Assembly: GCA_949152475.1 (NCBI GenBank)
Contig: OX424563.1
Coordinates: forward strand, 25,207,001 to 25,271,000
Source of the DNA: Terebella lapidaria
Taxonomy: Eukaryota; Annelida; Polychaeta; Terebellida; Terebellidae
Reading direction: 5' to 3'
Length of the DNA: 64,000 bases
The position numbers and the translations under genes were made by a program. Shown in pieces: positions 1-9,896 of this stretch (positions within the stretch are counted from its first letter, which is position 1; every line of letters starts with the position of its first letter). A model generated the notes under the pieces. That model was not told where the DNA came from, did not search any database, and worked only from the letters and a program-made list of their open reading frames with translations.

Positions 1-213
1 TACTCTGTCTGCCTCACAAGGGGGAACGGTACTGCCAAAATTGCAAAGTGACGGCAGAATTGGCAAGAAATCGGATAACTATTGGAGTAAAGTTTTAGAA
101 GGGAAAGAGTCCTGGGGCGCGGCTGTGATTCAGAGGTACAGCGACGGATCAAAGTTTAAAATCAAGATTGGGAATGGACCGCCACTGAAAAACACACATC
201 AACAGTTGGAACC
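1..213 (+). CDS. Internal or 5'-truncated exon of the unknown plus-strand gene
   Basis: The frame starting at base 2 is open across the whole segment and ends at a strong donor (CC|GTAAGT at 213/214), leaving phase 2. The peptide is polar, with a TVLPKLQSDGR stretch near residues 9-19 and then NYWSKVLEGK. I do not recognise it. The true start lies outside the window. Phase 2 matches the exon at 9706, and also the ends of the four candidate first exons downstream, so this may be the most 5' visible member of that set or an ordinary internal exon. Its direct splice partner is not proven. Confidence 0.55.
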
Positions 214-1691
214 GTAAGTATTTTAATAGATTTTGCGGGTGCTGGCCATGTAAAATTTAATTGATGGGTCATTATGGTTGTTTGCAGGCATGGGGCATTA
301 AAATGTAAGATGTATGTATTTGCAAATGGTTGCCATAGCATTGTACTCTGTTAATGAGTGGGGATTAGTTATGAGTGTCGTATACAAATTATGTACAGTA
401 TTTAGACAACTTTGTTTGTTTGATCAAATAAAATTTCGGAAATATTTGTGTATATAAAATGTATGCACGTGATATTTCACCCTGAAATAGTCTTCATAAA
501 GTAAGTGTTTTGAGATTAAAATAATATCTACCTGAGTAAAAAAATCTATGGCTATATTATGTTTGTTACCAATTTATAGGCGGCTATAATCATGAGCGTC
601 ATAACGTCTTATCAGCAATCACTAATATAGAGATATACACGTGAACATTATGATCGAGGAAGCTGTCGTTTAGAGAGAAAATCATGGTTTGGTATAAATT
701 ACATCTATAACATGTAGAGACGACAGAGACGTAAAAAGCTATATTATCGGCTAAGCAGTTCCGTAATTCTCTGTTTAACAAAATAATATTTTGACTCGAA
801 GGGATTTATAATGACATAACTGTATTTTTAAACCCTGAATTTATTATTTTGTTTATGCACATGTACCTTTCAATATTGCCAGAATATTCCGATATTTTAA
901 TATTGTCTGCTTTGACGACGATGCAAACACCAGTTCGTCTTAAATATGAGTTAGCTTTCAAGCACACTTTATTTGTGAGGAACAACACGTAGAGAATTAC
1001 AAAATGATCGCAAGATACGACGATGTTTGCAATCACAAATTGATTGACCTGCTTACACGTTCATGTTGGTGCTAACATATTGTAACTGTTAAAACCATCC
1101 TTTGGTTGATATTATTTCAATAAAGCAAACTTCGCGTAACTTCTTGGAATCTAGGACAGACGCATAGATTTTAACATAAATTAGTTACCTTTTATTGCTA
1201 TAACATCACAATATTCGCACTAAACGCGCCGCTGGTCATGTATTATTTATTTACATCGGGTATTCAGGTCACTGTCTGTCAAAGGGGATAAAGAAGGACG
1301 GAACATGCCATTATACATGTCAACTTGGACTGACCTCAATGAATTGATCAGAGATATATTGCCCTTCATTCCCGAGTCGAGGAATGGCTTCGAAATGAGT
1401 AAATCACGTCCGTTGACCGTACGTTATTTGTGTGCATGAGCCAGGCGTATATCGGAAATAGTGACGACATTGGCAATGGCCGATCATTTATGCATGAAAG
1501 GTTTTACTAGTATCACAGAGAAAAAAATGTCACCTCGGAATTTTCGGTTATCACTGTTACATACGAATCATGATTGTCCTGAAATGTGCATCGCAAATAT
1601 ATATAGTTTCATAGATATGTATGGCCAGAATATTTCATGGCTGATTGGGATAAGGCGTGGTATCAAATCTGTTGATTGAAGTTCCAAATAG
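214..1691 (+). other. Intron or inter-exon DNA, AT-rich
   Basis: No convincing exon, RNA or repeat was seen. A 72-codon open frame at 1461-1679 has no credible splice context and is treated as chance. Confidence 0.5.
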
Positions 1692-1700
1692 GCCGAAACG

Positions 1701-1768
1701 ATGGATACGTTATTACCATATTTGAATGAGCACAAACGATACAACCCTGATTATAAGCGTAGAAAAAG
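1701..1768 (+). CDS. Candidate alternative first coding exon B
   Basis: The frame runs from an ATG at 1701 for 22 codons to a near-perfect donor (AAAAG|GTGAGC), leaving phase 2. The frame is closed upstream by TAG at 1689-1691, so it is either a first coding exon or an exon accepted at 1692 in phase 0. The latter would not fit the phase-2 exon before it. The peptide begins MDTLLPYLNEHKRYNPDY and is basic at its end. It is unrecognised. It shares a hydrophobic-L-P-x-hydrophobic motif with the other candidate first exons. Confidence 0.4.
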
Positions 1769-2246
1769 GTGAGCCATATAGTTTGTTTTGACGATGATAC
1801 TTCGTTTATACCAACTGATTATAATGCGTGGGTTAGTATAATAACATATTATATAACTCAGAAACTGTTTATATCAAACTAAGCTACTAGCAAACTACTA
1901 ATCGTATCAAAGACATATATAACGAGTGTTTACATATTATAAGCTGATAATACACATCACAATTCACTGTTAATCCGATTACACATAGATATGCCACCAA
2001 TAAGCTGCGAATGTCAGTCAAAGTAAACGTCAGTTTGTTGTCAGCCCACTAATACACTATGACTTTCTAAAAGTTACGTGTTGGGGACGATATTTGATAC
2101 AATGAATAACATGGCAGTTACATGTCTATAATATACATGTGCCTTTTTATGGTCTCGTAAGTGGTAATTCTCGGACAGAAATTGAAAATTCAATTGAGAA
2201 ATGAACAAGAGTTGATGGGCTATCAGTGGACGGGAATTCAATAATT

Positions 2247-2377
2247 ATGAAACTTCCGGATATTCACTCCGGCCAGCAATTCGGGCAAAGCCCCGCTAGT
2301 ACAGGACTCTCTAGAACCGACGTTCTCCTAAATGCATCGCGAGAAGGAACGCCGGAATGGGACAGGTTTTTCGGCAG
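2247..2377 (+). CDS. Candidate alternative first coding exon C
   Basis: The ATG at 2247 opens 43 codons (beginning MKLPDIHSGQQFGQ) that end at a donor CGGCAG|GTACGC, phase 2. Reading past the donor runs into a MITE at 2414 and stops at 2462. The frame stays open upstream to a TGA at 2202-2204. An internal-exon reading would need an acceptor at 2209/2210 with almost no pyrimidine tract. Residues 30-43 (ASREGTPEWDRFFG) look coding. Function is unknown. Confidence 0.4.
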
Positions 2378-2413
2378 GTACGCTAAAAATTCACAGTTAT
2401 ACTTCGATAATAT

Positions 2414-2538
2414 GGCCCAAATATCACACGCTGCGCTTCCCTCTATATTCAATAAGGATTAAAAAGGTGACAGACTGATTAAATGGCATTAATTTAGTGG
2501 ACGAGTAGTATTAAGGCGCAGTGTATGATACTTGGGCC
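2414..2538 (+). mobile_element. MITE copy 1, 125 bp, with perfect 8-bp target duplication
   Basis: This is a short non-coding element bounded by imperfect terminal inverted repeats (GGCCCAAATATCACACGCTG at the left, ending CAGTGTATGATACTTGGGCC). The flanking sequence GATAATAT is repeated exactly at 2406-2413 and 2539-2546. Copies 2 and 3 lie at 16829 and 16982. An 8-bp duplication fits hAT-like (also P or Merlin) transposition. No transposase is present. Confidence 0.85.
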
Positions 2539-2546
2539 GATAATAT

Positions 2547-4852
2547 TGTGATAACGTTTTCGTTTCAGGCAGTTTCTCACGTGCATTAGATTCTAACTCT
2601 AGTTTAGAATTTTGTTCCAAGCCATGTTATTCAAGGTGGACAATTAGGTGTATTACAATATATTACTACTGACATTTGGGAGTATCTGTCGAATAGTGTG
2701 GGTAGTTTTGTTCCTATCTGAAAATCAACGATAAAAACATGATACATTTATTATCAATAACATGTGTATCATAATTGAACACTTTAATGTCAAAAACAAT
2801 CACTATTTCTGGATCTAACTCTGGGAGAATAAAACTATTGGAACAAAATTGCTCACGAGACTGAAGAAGTAAAGCCAAAGAGATGGTGATATATCCCATA
2901 TCGACTAAAAATAAGATGTGTCTTCATTTGCTTTGCGCCATCTGGCGAGTGCACGAAGCGGTCAAATAAAAGCTTTATTGTTCCCTTAGCTGGGAATATC
3001 ACTTTTATTAAACTTTGTATAGACCGTGTCGCCGCATTATTTCAGCAAGATACACGTAGGAGCTCAGCGTCACACCTATAGTTTCATTATACAGAGTGTA
3101 TATTTACCCCCTCAACGTTTTCCAAGCACCGATGTAGATTTCTATATTGAACGTATTACTATATTAACTGACTTTTCATATTTATATCTTCATTTACATA
3201 GACGTGTATATATTGCGCAATTGAACTTGAAAGTTCTACTTTCCCACAAAACGGTACCGACGTAATATTTGCACGGACCCTCGGACATACAGTGCAGATC
3301 AAAAATAGTAGAGAGTGCGGACTAATGTAGATTTCCCTGTAGGCCTATCTATACTGAAGGCATAATTGTTTATCTGATGATAAATGCGAATGTTTGTCCC
3401 AGCAATCTATGAGCAGCGGATTTAAGCAGTTTCACTTTAAGATGTTTATAAATATTTGAGTTTGTATCATTTCTTAACACAATGACTTGCATGGAAATGA
3501 GCTACATGTAATATTAAATACTTAATAATCATTTTTTTCAGTATAGTGCATCATAAAGGCTTTGGAAGTTGACATTCTGGACAGAATCCTTTCTAGTTTT
3601 GATGGAATTGACGCAATGCTACCACAATTTTGAAATATTTTCCCTTTTTGAAATTAAGTCCCCATTTCGAGTACTGAATAATAAGGCAAGTACTGAATCA
3701 TCATATACAATACGTTTGGAGATATAGGCCCAGTTGTCAAAACATCCACCCTGTCATATGTCTAGCAACACAAACTAGCCCCTCCGACCCCCAGCAGTCC
3801 ACAGGTCGAGCATATGCATGTCTCTTCTAAATCTTTCCGGTGGGCAAATAAACGAATAAAAGAACCAATATTGATTTTATATATCCACCTATTTCAACTG
3901 TACAAATTCAAATAGACCCCCGTACATGGAGAACGCCTGATTTTTTTCAGTCAATAACGCAGTCACCAATAAGGCAAAAGGGAACATGTTCGCATATGAA
4001 AGGTTTATTGAATCGTACTGAACCCAAGTCAGTGTGAAGTATGTTTTTGTTATATAAAAGAAGTGGAAATCTAAATCTATCAAGAAGAGAAAAAACATCT
4101 ACGAAGCCCATTTGTGACATTTTGGAAAATATTTCAGTGAAAATTGAAAAGTACGAAAAATCTTTTAACAAACACATAGTATGCATCAGTTGTGGATTTC
4201 TAACCCGATTAATTAACAGGAGCACGTTATTCAAACAGTCAACGATAAAAAAAAAATATTAGAGGATATTATTTCCCAACTGCAAACACGTAAGACTATA
4301 CACTTTTTTTTATCTTTTTTTCTGTACATCTATTGTTTTCCGAGCGACAACAGTGACAATCGATGAATATATATTAAAAAAATTATCGTGTTATCTTGTA
4401 CATGTTTTCCACGAACTTTTACAAGCGTTGAACATAGGAGTCGTTCTTCCAGTTGTTAAATGGCTGGCCATATCTATTTCCTCAAAATAATCGCCAAAAT
4501 GTTCTTGGCTCTTATCGGCCTCTGTAGATGCCAACTTTAAAAGATTTCGTCTCATGTTACTTTGGATTCAATCAAAAATGGATTGAAATGAGCTAAAGGA
4601 CTAAACGGTAGATGAAAGGGTATTCCAATTCGTTCGAAAAAAAGACTTTTTCATTCGAATAGGCCTACGACACTGAAGTTTGAATGATCGTCTTTGAAAA
4701 TATCAGTTATAAGACCACTCCCGATAACTTCAAACGGATATTGAAATTTTGTTCCGTTTCTCTCACGAATGAGTGAGGCAAATTCATTTTTGGATAGTAA
4801 ATTGTCGAATTTGCAATGCTGAAACGGAGTAGAAATTAGCAGTATTTGAACG
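2547..4852 (+). other. Intron or inter-exon DNA, AT-rich
   Basis: No supported gene was found. A 73-codon frame at 4041-4262 (plus) lies in A-rich sequence with no family resemblance and was not called. One TAGGCCTA palindrome lies at 3340 and another at 4660. Confidence 0.5.
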
Positions 4853-5055
4853 ATGGCGTTTCATGACGCAACATATGTAAATGAAGCTAGATCGCGTGGA
4901 ATGATGGGAAAATACAAATATCCGCCTAATAACAATACAGGATATAGCACAGGAATCACTCCCGTAGTCTTGCCGACTATATCTAGGAGTAATACCGGTA
5001 TTGTTAGTAACCATGGAAACGACGTGCAAGTCATCGGGAATAACATACCTAAAAG
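4853..5055 (+). CDS. Candidate alternative first coding exon D
   Basis: The ATG at 4853 sits in a good context (A at -3, G at +4), and an in-frame TGA lies just upstream at 4847-4849. The frame has 67 codons and ends at a consensus donor AAAAG|GTAAAT in phase 2. The peptide is N/T/G-rich with GITPVVLPTISRSNTG near its middle. It contains the same L-P-x-I motif as exons A, B, C and E. No family is recognised. An internal-exon reading would need a weak acceptor inside the frame. Confidence 0.45.
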
Positions 5056-7062
5056 GTAAATTGACACTTCATTTTTATTGGTATTTTTCTGTTCTTGTGA
5101 AAGAAAAATCTTTATTGTTCTAGGTAGAAGATATATTATGTACGGTTAAATAATAATTAAATATAGGCCTACATGTATCACACACACATGTGATCATAAT
5201 TCCAATATTACAATTTTCGATATCATATTCACAATAGTATCATACAGCCAAGAGTGTGATGTTTCCCACATAAATATTGTTATGATTAATATACATGTTC
5301 GTATCTATTACACGTCATAACAATGTCCTAAAACGCCTAATCATGTAGTTTAATTTTATATGTGTATAAAATATGTGCTTCTTTATTTATATCACATCCA
5401 TCACAAGATGTAATATAAAATATACAGAATTGTGTCATGTTATTCTAATCTTTGTATTTGCCCTTAGCAACAACGCCAATATTCTATTTAAATCAAATAT
5501 TTTTCTCTGTTAACTTAGGTTTTTCCTCTCATTTTAAATATACTCAAAAAGGCTAGAGTCACATATCGCGACACCTTTCGCGAAGAAATAAATACATTTT
5601 CAGAATAAAATCTTACATAATGCATTGTAATAGTCAACAGTATATCCCAGACGGCGGCTCCTTTGAAGCAAAATGTAATACAAGTCGTGTCCACAACTAA
5701 TGTAATACAGAATGCAACTTTCAGAAGTCATACTTTCGAACAGCATGCTCTTAAAAATGAATAATAGCTAATTTCATGAATACGCATGCAGGCATATGTA
5801 TGGCTTTTAAAAAATAGATATATCAAATTACAACACATTTATCAATAAAGGAGGGATACCAAACTCGACCTATTTTTTTCTATTCAACCGATAATACAAT
5901 AGAAAGATCGAATCAGGTAAATATATTGAAAAAAATATATCTATTTTATATTTTTAGCTCTCTATCTATTGATAAGAACGGTACATTTTGACGTGTCCAT
6001 AACGTACAATGAATACAATAAAAAAAAACCTTTATTGCCGACTTTGAGTTGATGTGAATAGTGCGCTTTGACCTAATATAAGCATAGATCATTCAATTTC
6101 AAGTGTCCATTCCGCGCATTGAGAAACACTTTTCATGAGATGATACCTTTGAATACTTTTTTATTCATACCTCTCCCGGAACTTAACGGGCAGGTGTTTT
6201 TTTTCCAATACTCACAAACCGATAAATTATGCTCAATTTTTATATGTCCTCGTGTTCACTGAAAGTATCTGCGGTTGAACAATCTTGCTATAGCCGACAA
6301 CATCTTCGGTATTTGCAAGATTTCCCCTTGATGTTTTTTTTTCTTTTCAAAATTATTCTAGATGGGTTTTTTTCCAGAAAATTACATGTATGTAACAATC
6401 CCTTGATAGAAAAAAAATCTATCGCCATTAAAATGTGAAAAGTGACATTAATTTATAAAGAAATTTTATTTACGCCTAGACGCATCAAAAACCATGACGC
6501 GAAGTTTGATATTGAGTTGTGCCTGTATATGAGTTCATTTAGTTGACTGTTCGAAATTGAAATGTGTTCGATTTTGCGTGCGATGGCTGCGTTCGAAAAA
6601 AAAAGTCGAACAATAAAGCCAAAATCTTGAAGGTGGGAGCCTGGGGGCAAAGCTATGAGTTAAAGATTTTCAACCAATTTCAATAATATTGTTTATATTT
6701 ACACCGCCGATTATTTTGTCTACATGCGGTGAGGGCCATGCGCACGTGACATAAACAAAACTGTAAAATCAATATTTGGATTGAAAAGGATGACTTATGT
6801 GTATGGCTTACAGTGAATGACTCGGCTGTTACATATTTGTGAGCATTATGACACGTCTGGTTCCTCTATGATTGTGATAGCCCTGACCATTATGATAAAT
6901 GAATGTCTAAAGAAAATACTCGTGAGTCTATGGAAATGATATTAAAAATGACATATTTTAGATAGAAAAAAGGATAAAACTAATAAACAAATATTTCATT
7001 TGCTAGTCTGATTTCAGCCACTATTAATAGTCAAAATACTGTATATTCATGATTTCATGAAG

Positions 7063-7333
7063 CAAGTTCATGTATCAGTGAAACACGTTTTTTCGCCGTA
7101 GTTTTGTTTTGAATAATCGGATCAATTGAAATTTTGAGTATATTAATTGGGCATCATACCGTAATTTTTCACCGAATTCCAGAGATTGCCAACTTATTCA
7201 ATTTTTGAGATAGAATTCTGAAATTTTGTGAAAAACTACGGCAAACATTCGAGAAACTTCAAATTTCAAATTGATCCGATTATTCAAAACAAAACTACGG
7301 CCGAAAAGCGTGTTTCACTGATGGATGAACTTG
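7063..7333. mobile_element. Foldback/MITE-like inverted repeat
   Basis: Two arms of about 70-80 bp (7063-7135 and 7251-7333) are near-perfect reverse complements. Each carries CAGTGAAACACG or its complement at the outer side, followed by a block containing TAGTTTTG and AATCGGATCAATT. About 115 bp of AT-rich spacer separates them. I could not identify a target duplication, so the superfamily is open. Confidence 0.75.
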
Positions 7334-8821
7334 AGTTTAGTATCCAAACACGACTCATACACGAGACCCATCCCATTGAACACTTGCAATTTGAAAACAA
7401 ATGGGAACAGAACATTGTGACATATAATTAAGTTGAAAAAAATATATATATATATTAGACGGATTTCCTCTCATTCTGCCTTTACTCTGCATGCAATTTC
7501 AAGCATGCTTCGGAAGTAATAAAAAAAATACTGTACCGACGTCACTAACCAGAAAATCGAATTGTTTTCCTTTGATGCGCTCAGATGGAGCAAGCTGCAC
7601 ATTGTATTTTTCTGACAAAACTCGCTCAATTTTCCCGGCAGGGGCGTAAATGAGAGTCAAATATTTGCATTGGTTTTTCCCACTACAATGTGCGGCAGAT
7701 AGCTCAATAATATAGCATTTTAGTACGTTTATTTGTATTGCGTATGCTGCCAGCTGATGCAAAGTGTTAGTGACGCGTTAGTAATTTAAAATACGACAAC
7801 AATATTTAATACTAAGTAGATGTTCACTAAATTCGTCATAAATTGCCGGGCATGATACCTTTATCGTACGTGTCGAACTGTCGACAAATAATATAGCACT
7901 CGTCTATAACTTGCTCGCAAAAGCACATACACAATTCCCTGTGTGTTGGTTGATACAAAGTAGCCTTTTGATGGTTCGAAGTGAACTGACGACTCTGTAA
8001 ACAAGAGGTAATGACGAACTGCGCTTTTTGTTGACTAAAAAATTTAACTTCGCCTTCCACGGCCATTTGATAAAGTGCGGCCTGTCAGGTGGGGCGCTGA
8101 TTCAGCCGACATCAACCAAGCCTTTGTGGTTCATAACACTCAGAATACATGTAAACCGACCATGTGTACATCAAATACTTATTTGACACAAAAGATACAC
8201 CACTGCGTTCAATTGTACTATGTAAACTATCTATTGTACAGAGGAAACAGTGACGCCTTTTACGCGAAAAAAAATCGATCAATCGCTACGGGATATAAGC
8301 AGCTATAAGTAAAACTTCCGATTCCGCACCAGTCGAGCTTGGCTTGTGAAGTATATGTCATTATTATAGATAATTTTGCTCCTTTTGACCCCCAACACTA
8401 CTACATCGATTCAAAAACACAAGTCCACCTGCAAAAGTGGCGACCGCCCCTACACTGTGTGGGCGTTGCTATGGTGACAAATCTGCAAAGTGTTCGATCG
8501 GTTCGTTTACATGCACATAGATCGAACATACACAATAAAAAAAATATACAATAGACTTCAAATTGGGGCCATGGAACTAGAGACTATTATTTTTCCCCAC
8601 AAACACCTTCATTAATAGACTTCCAACCTTCCCATCCGAAGTACCCTAACTGGACAATGGCCAGTCTTTTCATTACGATGGAGTAGGCCTACTGAATCAA
8701 TTGGGCGTAGTTTAGGAGCAGGTCAATATCCATACCATTAATTAGGACTTGGACATCAATATAGCGACACCCAACGGTCAATGTGTGGTCTGGTTTTTGC
8801 TCTGTGGGGATATAGATTTTT

Positions 8822-8900
8822 TGGCGGGTAATAACAGACGACGCGCGCGACTGGCGTGAGTAGATATAGTTACAAAGATGGCGCCTCTGGCGACGCACTC
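8822..8900 (+). promoter_or_regulatory. CpG-rich, YY1-like promoter candidate upstream of exon E
   Basis: In an AT-rich region this patch is dense in CG (ACGACGCGCGCGACTGGCG at about 8838) and carries AAGATGGCGCC at 8875-8885. That resembles the YY1 motif common just downstream of animal transcription starts. The ATG of exon E is 230 bp further on. This is inference from motif and position. Confidence 0.35.
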
Positions 8901-9115
8901 GGATAGTTAATTGTGACATTTGTCGAGAATGTTCAGGAATAAAACGCGGATAGAACCAGGATAATTATCCACAATGTTGTGTGATTGTTACCGTTGAAAC
9001 TTTGTGGGAATTCGATCCACACAAACATAGTCGAAATAGACCGAAAATAATATACGAGTGAAGATCGTTACATTTATTTCGGTGACCCATAACATACCGG
9101 ACAAATAATTCCAAC

Positions 9116-9402
9116 ATGGAAAGGCCCGAACCACCAACGCGTTCAACTACAACAACTAGTTTATTCACAATTCCGGAAATATCAGTGAATGGACACCAAA
9201 CATATAACGGTTACCATGGCAACAGTTACACGCGTGAACTGAAATCTCGCGAGACAAGCGCCGCTACTTCAACAATCGATCGAACACCACCTATTAATAA
9301 TGCAACACGACCGTATACTGTCTACACTGATAGGATATATACAACTGCGGATAATAAATATAACGGATCAAATAACCATTACCGTGATATATCGGCTCAG
9401 GG
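9116..9402 (+). CDS. Candidate first coding exon E of the unknown plus-strand gene
   Basis: The ATG at 9116 has an excellent context (CCAACATGG). The frame is closed upstream by TGA at 9083-9085, with no acceptor AG between, so this is best read as a first coding exon. Its 95 codons begin MERPEPPTRSTTTTSLFTIP and are S/T/N/Y-rich. The exon ends CAGGG|GTAATA in phase 2, which joins in frame to the exon at 9706 (GG+T gives Gly). With this start the full protein is 1,543 residues. Its relation to exons A-D is discussed in the findings. Confidence 0.65.
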
Positions 9403-9588
9403 GTAATAAAGCATAATGTGTTTCGTTTCTTTTTATTCGAGGTTACTGTGGGGGTGAATTTTACTTTATTGGATAATGTAGGCCTAACGTTATCATCCTA
9501 TTTTATGATGTCGTAAACAAATTCACACGGTTTATGTTGTTATATAATGCTCTATTATCATTTCTATTCCATGTTTTACTACTTATAG

Positions 9589-9691
9589 ATACTTACAGTC
9601 GGGATATATGGATCGAGCATTGCGAATGGTCAAGAAATCAAGCCGAATTTTACAACACAAATTTGGCAGCAATTCTGACTTAATAAAATAA
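9589..9691 (+). CDS. Possible alternative terminal exon
   Basis: A good acceptor (pyrimidine-rich, TACTTATAG|A) opens a phase-2-compatible frame of 34 residues (GYLQSGYMDRALRMVKKSSR and on) that ends in TAA at 9689-9691. AATAAA lies at 9682-9687. Exon E, and any other phase-2 exon here, could splice to it to give a short protein without the disordered C-terminal part. The composition looks coding. The poly(A) signal overlapping the last codons is unusual, so the 3' end is uncertain. Confidence 0.35.
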
Positions 9692-9705
9692 TTGTGTCCT
9701 TGCAG

Positions 9706-9896
9706 TTTGAAACAAAAACACAACGTCGCCTCTATTGAGAAGCTACCTCCCGCCCACAACAATGGACTCGTCCGTGCAAATCACGTGAACGCGGCCCCCA
9801 AAACACAAATCCGTAAACAACACTACCACGTGATCAAACATGGCGAACGGGACAAGGGACAGACGAGATCACTTCCCAACGACAGCTTGCAAGAAG
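9706..9896 (+). CDS. Exon F of the unknown gene
   Basis: Acceptor CTTGCAG|T, donor GAAG|GTATGG. Enters in phase 2 and leaves in phase 1. It encodes a basic peptide with KLPPAHNNGLVRANHVNAAP. This is the common acceptor for exons ending in phase 2. Confidence 0.8.

Larger units (their letters stand above)
5056..9115 (+). other. Intron or upstream region of exon E
   Basis: AT-rich DNA containing a foldback element (7063-7333) and, near its 3' end, a CpG-rich promoter-like patch (8822-8900). Two adjacent minus-strand open frames (7499-7762 and 7836-8066) have no recognisable family and no clear joining splice sites. They could be decayed transposon coding sequence. Confidence 0.5.

Noticed and set aside
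1461..1679. 72-codon plus-strand frame
   Set aside because: No splice sites that fit the neighbouring exon phases and no protein-like composition.
7499..8066. Two neighbouring minus-strand frames of 87 and 76 codons
   Set aside because: No recognisable family and no convincing splice or frameshift link. Kept only as possible decayed transposon sequence.
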